Source: Cinclus cinclus (taxonomy: Eukaryota; Chordata; Aves; Passeriformes; Cinclidae). From it: a stretch of 64,000 nucleotides of DNA. A model generated the notes under the pieces. That model did no database searches. It was not told the origin of the DNA and saw only the letters and a program-made list of their open reading frames with translations. Every line of letters begins with the position of its first letter. The first letter of the stretch is position 1. Below are positions 24,961 through 38,481 of this stretch, in pieces. Location of the stretch: positions 142,615,762 to 142,679,761 of the forward strand of contig NC_085046.1 of the NCBI RefSeq assembly GCF_963662255.1, written 5' to 3'. Position numbers and translations under genes: made by a program.

Positions 24961-27360
24961 GGATTTACCCCATGACTTCATGATCTTACTGTGCCAAACA
25001 TATTCTCAGCAGAATTCGAAATGGATTCTTAATTTAAAGATGTCCCAAATTCTGCAATATGATTCAGTTAAAATTATGTCTCACTGGAAGAAACAGAAAT
25101 AATAGCATCTCTTTTTCCACATGGATTGGAAACTAAACTTATGTCATTGATACCAACACTGGTGTTTCCAACAGCAGTCAGAAAGGCTCAGGTGATTTCC
25201 TAGAATTATCTAGGAAATCTGATAGCAGTGTGATTCATGAGCTAATGATACCTGATCTCCTGGCCCATCCTGGATCATGTGCTCCCTTCTCTGGCTACCT
25301 GAGCAACAACTCACACACCCAGCATGGCCACTTGAAACACCACAAAGCTCAGCCTGTGTATGTAGCCAGACACACTGGTGTCAGATGAAATATGTTGAAT
25401 TTCCTGAACAGACAAACTGCAAAACATGGGCGGTAAGGGCTGAATGTTTTCAGTGAACAGTAAGGGCTGGGCAAGGCAATAGGATACAAACCCATAACAG
25501 AGGTGAGTGTCAGTGTTTTACCTTACATAATATCACTTGAGGCAGACAGACTTTGTCCTCCATGTTTTTAAAAAATACCTATTATAAAGGGTCCTGCACT
25601 TTGACAGGGCATATTCATTAATATTCAATGCATATACCAGGAACATTTCAAAGCTCCTAATCTACAAAATTATTTTTCTTCTAACTTGGAATTTATATTA
25701 TATTGTTTCAGATGCAGGATATTATTTCACCCTGAAAACTTTGATTCTGTTGTGACCATCTTCCCAAAATATATACTCCTGTTGTATGACACATTTGATT
25801 TATAAAATGTTTGCTGCAAATATGTGATATGAGCTGTGACACAAGAGTTTATAGGATACACTCTGGTTAGGTTCATTACTTACACTGTTGGTTGATGACT
25901 TCCAAACTGACTCAAATCTATCTACACAACTTTGGTTTCCGTTTGCTGAAATGTGCAACTAGCAGCACATTTTTAGCCTGATGCTGCTGTAGAATCATTG
26001 CACAGAATATTAAAAGAGAGAACATGGGCTACCAGTGTGACAACCTTGAGGTTTTGTCACTTCATAGAACCCAGTAGCTAGCTCTATTTGGTACTAATAT
26101 CACCAAAGATTTGGTGCAGTTGAGAAACAGTGGTTTCTCTAGTTATCACTGATCAGCTGAATTCTGGTGATTGTCCAGAGGACTGCTTATCTCCAGATAT
26201 GTGGAAATATAACGCAACTTTAATACCCTTTATCAAAGTTTGAGATAAAAGACTTGACCTCGTTATCAGGTCAAGAGCATGTGGTTTGAGGGTTGTAGAG
26301 AACTACATCAGCCCAGCCCCTACACTTCAATGGGTTTAATTGCTACATATCTGTTACATGTTTGAGCCCTGTGTGGGCTTAAGCTGCTTGATTCCATTGT
26401 CCAAGTTCCCTGTGTGTTGCAGGGATCTAGATCTCCACAGCTTCCATCATAACTGCAAAAACACAAACACCAGCTTTGAATTTACAAGAACAGCAAAGGA
26501 ACATGCAAACATAAAGATATTTGAAGAAAAACCTGTGACATTCCAATAAAATCATATTGTGCATCTTTAAGGCTAGTGATGGTGTACAGTCAAGGATCTG
26601 GAAAAGCATAACAGCAATTAGGGGCACCACACCTTCTGTTCCCCTGAGCATCAGGAAACCCATCAGATATGCAGCAACAGTTATGTAATAGGAAGCAATA
26701 ATTTTCAGCAATTTCCACAGCAGTATATTATATAATGAACACGTCGATGTGGAGCAGACCAATGACCAAGCCACAGGAGGATGGAACACCAGCAAGCAGA
26801 TTTATAACTCTTGAAATAAAAAAATTTAAAAATGGAAGAAAAGAAAAAGTGTCAGCTCCAATATCAGTCTTTTTCAACTAGAAATCTTCCAGAGACCCTA
26901 CAAACATTGTGCAACATGATTCCACAGAGCCCCAAGAAGGATACTGAATGGGTACAAGAGCCTCTACTTCATATCAGTGTAACGTAAGGGGAGGTTGAGA
27001 AGTTGTAAGGTAATAGAATGAGACTGCAGAAATCTGGATTCCTGTGTCAGTCCCAACAGAAATACACAAGGTGAAATTAGGAAAGCTACTTTGGGCCAAA
27101 ATTCAAAAGTATCGCAAAAAACTTGTTTACCTAGATAAAACTTTAAATACTCTGTAGCTGGGGATTATTGGTTTTATGGGAAGCTAGTATTAAATTTCTC
27201 AGGAATCTTTGGAGAAAAAGAAACAACTGGTACCTCTTGAACCTGGCACTGGTGATTAACCCTGAAGACTACATATGTGCTTCATGTTATATATTTGTCA
27301 ATGTGTAAACTTGTGCTAAAATCTCTGTCTGAACACTAGAGTTGCTAATATTGTTTTCTC
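24961..27360. other. Non-genic stretch
   Basis: I found no gene, LTR or CR1 similarity between the retroviral gag remnant and the next CR1 copy. In particular there is no sequence resembling the 20828-21601 LTR where a 5' LTR would be expected. The 122-codon minus-strand frame at 26427-26795 has no recognisable domain. Confidence 0.55.
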
Positions 27361-28735
27361 ATGCATTCTCATGTTCAGGAGCTTTATGGAGCAAAAAAAA
27401 TCAGTAACCTACATTTTATTGGCTGGCAGAGCCCCTTGGGAGGAACTTATGGAATGGCAAAGGAATGCAGGAAGGCTGGACATTGTTCAAGAAGGAAATT
27501 TTTAAGGACCAAAAGTAGGCTGTCCCCTTGTGCCAAAAGATGAGCCAGTGGGGAAGACTGGCCTGACTGAACAAAGAGTTTTTTCTGGGAGTTAAGAAAA
27601 AATGGAGAGTTTATGGCGTTTGGAAGAAGGGGCAGGCAACTCAGAAGAGCTGCAAGTATGTAATGAAGTTATGCAAGGAGAAAATTAGAAGGGCCAAAGC
27701 ACAATTAGAACTTAATCTGGCTACTCTTGTACAAGACAATAAAAAATGTTTATATAAATACATTAACAAAAGAGGGCGAAGGCAAACGTCCATGCTTTAT
27801 TGGATGAGGGAGGAAACAGAATGACAAAGGATAAGGCTGAGGTACCTAACACCTTTCCCTGAGTCTTTACAAGAGGCCAGTTCTTCTCAGCCCTTTGAGC
27901 TGGAAGACAGGGACAGGCAGGGGAATGAAGTCCTCATAATCCAAGGGAAATGGACAGTGAGCTGTTTCAGCACTGACACACACAGGTCCATGGGGCTGGA
28001 GAGGATCCACCCAGGAGTAGCAGCGAGAGCTGGTGGAAGAACTAACCAAGCCACTCTCCATCATTTAACAGCAGTCCTGGCTCAACAGGGAGGTCCCAAC
28101 TGACTGGAGGTCAGCAAATATAAACATCCATCTATAAGAATGGCTGGAAGGAGGATCTGGGGAACTACAGTCCTGTCAGCCTGGGCTCAATGCTCAGGAG
28201 GGCTGTGGAGCAGATGGCCTTGAGTGCCATCACACAGCACCTGCAGGATAATCAGGGGATCAGGCCCAGCCAGCAGGGATTTGTAAAAGGCAGGTCCATC
28301 TTGATCAATGTGTTCTCCTTCTATGACAAGGACACCAGCTAGGAGGATGAGAGAAAGGCTGCCTGTGTCTACCTGGACTTAAGTAAATCTTTTCATACCA
28401 TTTTCCACAGGATTTTCCTGGAGAAGCTGGAGAAACTTCCTATGGCTTAGACAGGTGCACTGTTCACTGGGTAAAAATCTGTCTGGATGGTCAGGCCCAG
28501 AGAGTGGTGGTGAGTGTAGTTAAATCCTGCTGCTAGTCAGTGACCAGTGGCGAATCCCAGGGCTCAGTTTTGGGGAAAGTTATATTTAATATTTTTATCA
28601 ATGATCTGCGTGAGGGGGTCAAGGGCACTCTCAGTCAGTTTGCAGATGAAAACAAGTTAGATGGGAGTGCTGATCTGCTGGAGGGTAGGAATGATCTTCA
28701 GAGGAGTCTAGATAGGTTATATTGATAGTTTGTAA
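27361..28735 (+). mobile_element. CR1 LINE fragment with degenerate ORF2 reverse transcriptase
   Basis: Decayed CR1 ORF2 reads on the plus strand, from the linker before reverse transcriptase (about 27420-27790) through the RT core. Recognisable blocks are NYSPVSLGSM (about 28160), ITQHLQDNQGIRPSQQGFVK (about 28230-28290), YLDLSKSFHTI (about 28370), [20 protein letters not shown] (about 28590-28650) and [15 protein letters not shown] (about 28675-28720). The catalytic pair in the YxDD-equivalent box reads ADE rather than ADD. Many stops and frameshifts interrupt it. It ends abruptly before the C-terminal region and the CR1 3' tail, with AT-rich DNA beyond, so both ends are truncated. Confidence 0.9.
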
Positions 28736-29903
28736 TAAAAAAACTATAAATATTTACTAATAATATAATTATAAGAGGCAATATTAAAAAGTAATCTTTA
28801 AAGGGACAAACTCAGCTATGATTGTGCTCCAGCTCAGGCCATCACAACTTTCCTAAGTTGAAAGAAGGCCCAATTCAAAGCAGGATTAAGGTTCATCTAC
28901 GTCCACTTAACTCCCTTGAGTAGGAACCCTGCCCAGGACATACCACAGAAAGCCACAATCTTTGTAACCTCAGTCTTGCATAAAGTACAGTTTACTGTGA
29001 CTGATAAACACATGAAAGGGTCATGGTATTTCTTCTAGGAAAATCAATTGGAACTCTGCATAAACATCAAGGAAACCACCTGTGGCCCAAGTGAAAAACT
29101 ATCATTATCCCTGTGGGGCTTTTTTTCCCAGCAGTGAAGTCTACAGTCAGGGTATGATGAACAAAAATATCAGCATATTAGTATCTATTCAGAAATTGCA
29201 GCACTGGGTTTTATAAGTGACAGACTTGTACAATTCAATTCTACAATTCAACTTGTTGAATACAACAACTCTTTAATTCTGGCAGGCAGCTTCTTTCCAG
29301 AGTCATGGAGGTTATGTAGACTAGGAGACAACAGTTTTTATATTCAGTCTGCAGAGTCATGACTCCGGGGAAATTTTTTTGTTTTACCTTAAAGTCTTTG
29401 GAACATAAAATTTTACAGACAAAGGATCACATCTGCTTCCAGACTTCTAAGGTATTTGCAGGTGATCTGACCTCTTTCCAGACTCATTAGGCTCACTAAA
29501 TAATTGCAAGCAAACAATTAGACTCCCCTGAATGAGAAAAGCAGCCAGACTGAGAAAGTAGGATGCGCTCTTAATTGGCACATCCATGCACCATTGAGTA
29601 TTACTTGTCTCATTGCTGTTGTGTTATTTAACACAGTGGTCTGGGCTTCCCCCTGGGTCTGACAGTAACGTGACAAGGGATTTTAAAATGTATGCATCTG
29701 GGAAACATAATAAAGTAAAAATACTGTGGAGAAACCAAGGGAGCAGCTGTATACTTATAGTAGGTTTTCTGTAAATAGTGCCAAAGCACAGCTCTACCAA
29801 AGTTTGAAGTCAGGGAAAAAGTGATGTAAAGGTGTATTTGGATAAAAAAATCATGGCTTAAAAGTAACAGAACCTGTGGATGTTTAGACTCACTAAAAAT
29901 CAT
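28736..29903. other. Non-genic stretch
   Basis: AT-rich sequence following the truncated CR1; no gene or further element recognised. Confidence 0.5.
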
Positions 29904-30037
29904 GTAGTCATAGAATGATTTGGGTTGGAAGTGATATTTAAAGGTCATTTAGTCCTACCTTCCTGCCATGGACAAAGTAATTTTCCACTAGATTAGGTTG
30001 CTCAAAGCCCTGTCCAACCAGACCTTAAACACTTAAA
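29904..30037 (-). mobile_element. CR1 LINE 3' end fragment
   Basis: Plus-strand text GTCATAGAATGATTTGGGTTGG, then AAGGTCATTTAGTCC and GGTTGCTCAAAGCCCTGTCC, is the reverse complement of the CR1 3' untranslated end. About 130 bases remain, the usual 5'-truncated form of this element. Confidence 0.85.
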
Positions 30038-32591
30038 GAAAAACAAAACCTAAGTGAATCAAATAGGGAACCTAAAATGGAGAAATAAAAAAACCCTGAG
30101 ACTACTTCTATAGAAACACAGACAGTTCATTGTTTGGAATCTGACGTTGCCACAAGGATTTGCACAAAGGACTGAAATCCAGGATTCTGTAAGTGTCCTC
30201 AATTTGGGCCAGCAATGTTTCTGTAGTCATGCTTCACTCCCATGTCATATATACCTCAGGAGGTGATAACAAAGGCAACACTGTGCAAGTTTGTATTTTT
30301 TTCTGCTCTTCATTTCTTCTGATCTCAAAAAAATTCATCATATTTTTGGAAGGAACAAAAATAGCATAAAGAAGTGACACCTGAGTGGGCAAGAAGAACT
30401 GTGTGAAAGGAAGTCTTGGCAGTGCCTCCCCTCTCACTGTGACACATGGCCATATTGACCAAGGAAAGAATTTGCTCTGGTTATTTCAATTCTCCAAACT
30501 TTGTCTTCCTCCTGGGGAAAATTTTTCTTCAGTTCATTAAACAGGCTTTGGTGGCAGTGCTTGAACAAAATACATAATGTGCCAAAGTACTGAATTATCT
30601 TTCTGTAGACATAAATGTTGATTTACAATGTTCTTTACAGTAGGCTCACACTTCAGAAGTGGTCCAAAGGGAAAAGACTAGAATGTGCTTTATGGGAAAT
30701 TCTAGTTACGTACATGTGCAACTTTAAACCTAAATGTTTTGAGATCTCTCTAAAATATGAAGCAAGCTCAGATATTAAGGGATCAAACGTGCCTCTAACT
30801 TTTCCCTCAAGTAGCTAATGATGAAAGTTGATTACCCAAAACTCTGGTTCAACAAAATCACATCAGTCCTGCCCCTAGAAGCACCTCAGTGGTTGAAGGA
30901 GGAGTTAATTTTCCACAATTAAGACACATCAAGGTCTCTCCTGAAAGCACAAGCAATGTTGTTAATGTAGCTCCACAAGACTGCTGTACCCTAGGGTGAA
31001 AACAGGTGTGATCACTGAAACATGAGTAAACCCTACCAACTCATTCCACTTTCCCTTTCCACTTTCCAAGGGAAAATTTGACCACTGCCTGGAAGGGGCT
31101 GCTGCAGGCTGGAAATTCCATCTAAATCTAATCCTGTCTGTCAGCTTCTTCTGGAGTCACCTGAGAGATGGTAGGGACATCTCTGCACTTATGGAAATCA
31201 GCATCAACCACATATCTCAAAATTTTCTTCAGCTCTCATCATTGCAAAGAAAGTTAATAGTAAAATTCTGGGCAGCCCACACCCAGCACTGAGGTTCAAC
31301 TTCTAGCCTGGAGCAACAGCAGGATAGTAAGAGCTTTCTCTGATTCACACGGATAGGGAGATATGGAACATTTAGTCCGAGGCAGGATCTTATGCCCCAT
31401 CTTGGACAGCAGCCAGGAGCTGTAGTCTGAGAAAGCAGTGGGAGAACCAGGCTGATCCATGAATGTGGACTAACAATGCTGCCTGAGGGATGTGTGGTCC
31501 TCCAGTGTTTCACAGCAACTCTATCACAAATCAAACCCTGTTCCTCTCTCCCTAGAGCAGAACTTGTCTTTGAGTCAACCCTACCATTTTTACTGATATT
31601 ATTTCTAATTTTTCTGGGGATTTGGAGCAGAGTTAATGTATTTTATTTTTTCTTTTTCAAAGAAAACCATTCAAATATCACTGAGGTCAAAAAGAGTTTT
31701 TGGCCCTTGATAGAATCTGGATAGAGAGAAACAGAGGAAAGTTTTATTTCAGGGGACACCCAGCAGATATTCACTGGCAGTGATCAATTAGTCCCAAAGC
31801 AGAAGAGGGAAGACTGGGAGCACTGATCTCATTTGGCATGCAGACAGCATCTCCAGCTCCCTGCATGTCCAGCTTGGTGGCAGAGCAATGAGTAAAGGTC
31901 GCCCTGGTGACCCCAGCCTGGGTAGTGTCCCCATATGGTACACTGACACACAGACCTGTACAATGAGCTGTCAGACCAGAAAAGACTGGACAATTCTTCA
32001 CAATTAAATTGAACTGTCAAATACTTAAGACAGAAACATGTATTTTCAGTCTCAAGTCACACTGCTCAGCACAGACTGAAAAAAAAGTTCAAGCTTAGAA
32101 GGATTTTAGGAGTCTGCTTTCAGTAAAACAAGGAACTCTGTACCAATTCCCCCATTAAAAAGCCATAGCTGATACAGTAAGATTTATTGGATGAGATTAC
32201 ATGGAAGCATAATGTCATCTATGAGATTACTCTCAATAACTATGAAGTTACTTCAAGAATGAGATCCTTAATAGGAGCTGCTGAATTCTTTCTGGAGAAG
32301 TCAATAACAATACAAATATGAACTTTTCAGTCATGTAGTACAGCCACCAGGACACTGCAGACATTAAAAGTGCTTTCCTTGGCTGCTGGAGAAGGCTCCA
32401 AAGATTCCCTCAGTGGAAATATTTTGTGCTTTTTTGATCTGGTAGGCCAGGTCTGAAAGAGACCCTGGAGATTTTGCAGACTGTGTGAAGCCAGTCTGAG
32501 CACCAGAGAGCAAGGCTTTGTGCTCTAGACTTTGCATCCTCATCCAGTACATTACATCACAGACCAAACAATTCCCACAGAGCTCAATCTT
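30038..32591. other. Non-genic stretch
   Basis: No gene or repeat recognised. Open frames are around 100 codons or less and unsupported. Confidence 0.5.
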
Positions 32592-33060
32592 GATAGACAT
32601 TGGTGAGGTCCCTCTCAGTCATCTCTTCTCAAGGCTGAACAGGCCCAGCTCCCTCAGCCTTTCCTCATAAGAAAGATGCTCCAGTCCCTCAATCATCTTT
32701 GTTGTCCTCCACTGGACTCACTCCAGGAGCTCCATGTTTCTTGTACTGAGGAGCCCAGAACTGCACACAGCACTCCAGATGTGCCTCACTAGGGCTGAGT
32801 AGAGGGGCAGTGTCACCTCTCCAACCTGCTGGCAATGTTCTTCTTAATGTGCCCTAGGAAACCACTGGTACTGGATGCAAGGGCACTGCTGGCTCATGGA
32901 CAGCTTGTTGTACACCAGGACCCCATGTCCTTCTCCACAGAGCTGCTTTCCATCAGGTCAGCCCTCACCTTGATTTGATGCCTGGGGTTGTTCCTCCCCA
33001 GGTGCAGGACCCGGCATTTGCCTTTGTTGAATTTAAATTGGTTCTTCTCTGCCCACTACA
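32592..33060 (-). mobile_element. CR1 LINE fragment, C-terminal RT region
   Basis: The minus strand reads CR1 ORF2 sequence after the catalytic core. Translated pieces include EEHCQQVGEVTLPLYSALV, CSSGLLSTRNMELLESVQW and [20 protein letters not shown]. Frames are broken by stops. It lacks both the RT core and the 3' tail, so it is a middle fragment, and it overlaps the region covered by the copy at 58745-59535. Confidence 0.88.
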
Positions 33061-36000
33061 CTCTTACTCCTGCCCCCATATAATTTCCACCACCAGATAC
33101 CACATCACCTGTCTTTGATACCTGTAAAACACTTCTGCAAAGGGAAAACTGGGCACATGCATACGTGCCCTCTGACCTGCCTGCTTTTTACTGTTACTAG
33201 TCACTGTCCCTGAGAGCAGTGGCTGAAATCAGGTGCTGGGACAAGTATTGACCTGAGAGCAATGCAGATGCTCAAATCAGACCAGTAAATCTCCTTGGCT
33301 AAACACAGGTAGGAGTATGTGACCATTTGATGTTACTCCAATCTTGGAGCCAGTCCTTGCTGCATCACCCCACAACAGGCTCTGTGGCAAGTCACACTCC
33401 TGTTCATAGAATCTCCCACCCTAGAAAGTACATGCATGGTGGAGGGAGCTTTGGGATTTCACAGTGAGATAGTACGGACAGGGAGAGGACCAGTGGTGGA
33501 TTCAGGGCACTTGGAAAGCCTAGACCCATCCCTCTGGATGTATTAAATGGACCAAGAAAACTGATCAAGAAAAATGGATCCTTTGGGTCAGTAGGACCTG
33601 AAGAGGTACCTACCTAATGACCATTTCTTCTGAGGAGCCTTGAACTCCTGCCTGGCAGAAGCAGTGTCTCTACCTCCCACAGGCTGGAGTAGAGCTGCAT
33701 GCCTGGTGGCACATTTCTGCCAGGACATTTCTGCTGGAAGAGGAACTGATAGCACATTGCATCCAGGAGGGGTTAAGGATGAGGAGCCACTACCAGCCTC
33801 ACATATGCAGTTACCTAAAACATCCTCTAAAATGTGACTGACCTGCACCAAATCTCTCTGCTGGCACACAAGGGAGATCTTTGTACCTTTTGTGCCTTTC
33901 TAAACCACTGGTAAAGTCTCTCTGTGAACTGAACCACAGCACATTCCTTGGAAGACCAGGCTGGAGCTGCTTGCCCTACATGTTCACTCTTCATCATGAT
34001 TAACTCCTCCGTCACAGAGAGGGACACAAGCATCCATCTCTGCTCAGCCAACTGGAATCGCTGTCCAGCACAGCCCATGCCATTTATCACCAGCACTTAC
34101 GTGGGAGAGGGTGACAGCAGGTGCCATTTGTGTCAGCATCTCCACGTGAGTCGACTGATTAATTAAGGCCACACGGCCCCCAAGCTGCTGGGAGGGCAAG
34201 ATGGAGCATGAGGGATCATTTGTTAGCTCTCCCTTAGCTCCTGCTGTCTCCTTCAAAGGCCCTTTGAATAGGTGAACAAAAATCCCATGGTGCCTTTGGG
34301 CACAGAGATGGGAAAGGTGATGCTCCCTGGGAATGGCGCTTGGAGGTCACTGTTGGCGGAGGTCCATACTCCAGGAGTGTGCATGAGGGCTCCATGGACT
34401 TGCTCAATTTCCTGAAACCTTGTTTTTAAACATGCTGCTTTAAAATGTGACAAAAAGGAAGAAAAATACCAGCAAACACTGAGATAAACAATTGCCTCAC
34501 ATCCTGTAAATGAGGAATCTCAATTATTCATGTACCAGACCTGATGGGTACAATACGATTTCTTTTTGTTCTCACACTACAATGCATCCATCCAGTTTCA
34601 CCAGCCCTCACATGACCCTCAGTACAACCAATTCCAATAAGTCTGGACAGATACTGGTGTGACACCAACACCCACCCTGTCATGCAAGTCCCCAGGCTGT
34701 CACAGAAGGGCTCAATGACAGACCCTGGAGTACTCCTTGCCTATTTTCAGCTAGGATGAGTTTTGTAACTGCATGAGTCTCAGTGACATGATATGCCATT
34801 TAAGAGTTGCTCAAGGGAAATTCAGGTATAAGGCAGGTCTGACTCACAGGGGATGAGGCTACATATTGCACTGGAGCAGCTATTTGGGATTGCCATCCAT
34901 TCCTGGTACAGAGATGCCAACCTACTTCCCACAGCACTGCCATTTCTAATTCACCCACAGTCAGTTTTCCTCACTGCTCTGGGATGAAAAACTTCCTGAT
35001 CCTGATCAGTGGCCAAAAGAATTTGCCATACTTTGAGTCTAGAAGACACATTTCACTGTAGAGAGACATCAGCCAGAACCCCGCTAATTTTCAAAACTTC
35101 TCACATCTTGCTGGAGCAAAGGGCACCGGCTTCTCTATTATGTATTGTGATCAAAATAAAGAAAATTCATTAACTTTTAGCACCCTAGAGGTATTGCCTA
35201 TTTCCCAGACTCAAAATAGCCAGTTGGCACAGCTTAAAGATGGTTTGCACTCGGCCTGCCAAGTAATGCTACTTCAATGAAATCACTGCAGGTCTCTTCC
35301 CAGCACTTATACACACCCACTGCTCCAGTCCTATATCAGCTAAAGCTAGAAGGAGACTAAAGAAAAAAAATTAAGGTGATTTCACTGGAGACTGGATGTG
35401 GATCTTTCATTGGCTTGCCCAAGAGGAAAAGCTTTTCATCAAATACACATGCTAGCCCCTGACCAGTATTCCAGGCATTACAACTGACAGTTCAGGGAAT
35501 GGTTTGTACAGTAGCAGATAAGTGGGTACATTCCCTCTGCTCCCCAGCAGCAGTTCCAGGGACACCATGGTCAGCATCAGGCCAACATCTGAGTTCACTA
35601 AGGAGGGCTCATCTGGATGTATTCCCCTGCATCTCTCAATCCTCTGAGTTTTAATGATAAGATGGCTGCCACCTTGGTTACCCTGCAGGGAAGGTATAGT
35701 ATGGAGTTAATGCATCAAAGCTGACCCATCAGACAGGACAGCCAGCAGAGCTTGCCCCTAAACCAGGACGGCCAAGAGTGATGTTCCTGAAAGTCTTGTG
35801 CAGCCTCATGTGCCAGATGTGCCACACTGATCATCAGTCCCAGCTCAACCAGGAACCCTGTCTTTCATAGGAGCAAATATCAGGGAGTTCACTCTAGAAC
35901 ACCCTGTTCTACCTGTTGGCTCTTTGGCTGAGAAGACAAGGGAAAAGCAGCCACAGAAGCTGAGACAGTACGGGTGCAGGACAGGGGAGAATCCATAACT

Positions 36001-38438
36001 TGCATTCACAACCAAAAATCTAACATCTGTATATCCAGTTAGGCACTATAATTAAAACTGGGGGAAAAGTCATTTAGCAACTATCAAAGCAGAGAAGTAC
36101 AACAGGTGATTTGCTGTGTCTCCTCCACTATCCCATCCTGTCCCTGAGCAGTGGACAGTTCCCTTTGTACCTGGGGAGGAAGCAAAGCCCTCTGGCCACT
36201 GCATGCAGCACCAGTGTTGTACATGGGCCAAGAGAGGGAGTGACCAGAGCAAAGCACAGGTGGGATTTGGACAGTCCAGACAGGACAGCCAAGCACACAC
36301 CAATGCTGAGAGCTCTGTTCTCTGTCACACTCATCTTGTCTGCAGAACAGATCCTCTCTGATGTTTTCTCAGCCCCAGCCTAGCATGAGCACCTTTCCTC
36401 TTCCCATGGCCTTGCAAAGCTCAAGCCATTAGGCACCCATCCACCATCTCCCTGGGAGCCCCTGAAACCAGCTGGCTGTGCCTTCCCATCCTGCAGCCTT
36501 TGCTGCCATCTACAGCCCCATGACTCCCCACGGGGAGTGGGGATGGGTTGCCCATCCCAGAGGAACCCACCTGATCTGGGATGCTGGCCTCTCTCTGCTC
36601 CCCTGCAGAACTCCCCACAGGTGTCTGAATAATGCATGGGCAGTATTTTCATTCAGGCAATTCACCCTTTTTTTCTGCAGGTTTAATCGTTAGGAGATAA
36701 ATTGCCCTCATCTCTGGCTTCCTGGATGAGGAATCGTTAGGGCCCAGACCTGCAATTTATTATATTTTGGCAGAGAGAAGGTTTAAATGCTCTGGGGTGG
36801 GGTGAGGAAGGAATGAGCTCTCACAAAGACCATGAATTAATGCTCCTAAATACTCATCTCTAATCGCATGTGTTCATAGGAAGAGTGATTGCTTTTATTT
36901 GAGGAACAAAAAGAAAGTGTGGCAGTGGAAACTTGCATGAGACTCTGCACAGTCAAGACCAGGCATTCCCTGCCACACTCCAAATTACTTCAGGCTGCCA
37001 ATGGGTACACTCCCAAATCATCTTCCCTTCTCTTGGTACCCAGCAGCATCTTTTCAGAGCACCATTCCAATATAGAAACAACAGATATTCATTCCTATAG
37101 GAAGGGCTTTCTCAGTAAGTTTCCAGGTAACTTCAGGACTATTTGTAAATGCCCTCTCTCCTTGGAAGAAAACAAGAAATAGTTTAATCATGACATATGA
37201 GACTTGTTCTTCATTTTTAGAGTAGAAGCACTCACTGTCACCTGATCTGGCTTAATTAGAGTATGGTACAGGTAGTACCTGGTCTTTTAGAGTATAAATA
37301 AAGAGTATAAATCCAGCTGTGGGTTTTTTTTAAAACACAACAGAAGATAATTGTGAACTGTTTACTGTAGCAGCCCTGCAGCATGCACCCATCCAGTTGA
37401 AAAAATGAAAAATTGCACAGTATATATTTTTGAAATGCTATTTCTGGGACTCAGGATTTCCTGAGTAGGTTCACAATAACCACACATGTTCTTCAAGGTC
37501 TCATTTAAACTACAGGTGATTAATCAGGTATCAGACTATATGAATTGCCTCTGACTTTCACTTGTTACAGTCAAATGAAGACTTCAGGGTGAGTAAAGAG
37601 GAGGATTCATTGGCCCATTTGGCCCTATGCATATTGGCAGTGACACTTGATTACTCTGTAGAGCAGATGCAAAGATAAAAAAAAGTTTTAGGGATATCAG
37701 AATACCTTTTTATTGCACACAATGAAAACATTCTGCATAAATCTGCTTGGTTTCTTAGATCACCAATTAGCATGATCATAATTTTTGCTCAAGTAATCAT
37801 TTCTCTTTACTGGAGGAACAAAATAAGCATTTTTTTAACAAAAGATGGAAAAATATCTCCCTTTCATTCTTACTCTCTACCAGCTTAATGATAAAGTAAC
37901 AGAATTAAGACTTTAGGTCTTGGATTATCAACAATGGTTGTTATTTATGGAAGCATAAATACCTTTAATTCAGCAGTAAGGCTCTGTGATAAATCCTTTG
38001 CTGATGTAAGTTTTCATCACTTCATTAATTCCATGTTAAAAAAGGATTGGCTGATTTTCACTAAGAAGAATAACTAGCCATAGCTGCTGGAAAGCTGGTA
38101 ATTCAATTGTCAGAAATTTGTCATGCCAGATAATAAGACTGGAGAAGTTAGGAAGGCAGAGAAAGCCTTTCTGCACCTGTAGCAACTCTCTGGTCTGCTC
38201 TGTAATTTAATTTATAATAGCAGAGAACCTAGTTTTTTACAACCTCTGTAAATCAGAAAAAAAATTATTTCAAGTATCAGATCTGAGACTTAAAGAAATA
38301 AAACCCCAATATTTTAAAGTGTGCGCAGGGAGAAATCTACCAGTCAGGCAAGGAAAATGTTTGTGTAACATTATGTAATTCTACTTATATTTTCCAACTC
38401 ATATAAGGGCAAATCCAAGCATATGGTGCTTTGGCTCT

Positions 38439-38481
38439 GTAGAGAATATAGAGAGAATGTAGAGAATGTAGAGAATATGAG
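38439..38481 (+). repeat. Short tandem array of a TAGAGAAT(A/G) unit
   Basis: Four imperfect copies of a 9-11 base unit follow one another: TAGAGAATA, TAGAGAGAATG, TAGAGAATG, TAGAGAATA. A small minisatellite without visible association. Confidence 0.8.

Noticed and set aside
24961..25500. Search for a 5' LTR of the retrovirus
   Set aside because: No sequence resembling 20828-21601, no TG...CA boundary and no primer-binding site in the expected direction; the 5' end appears truncated.
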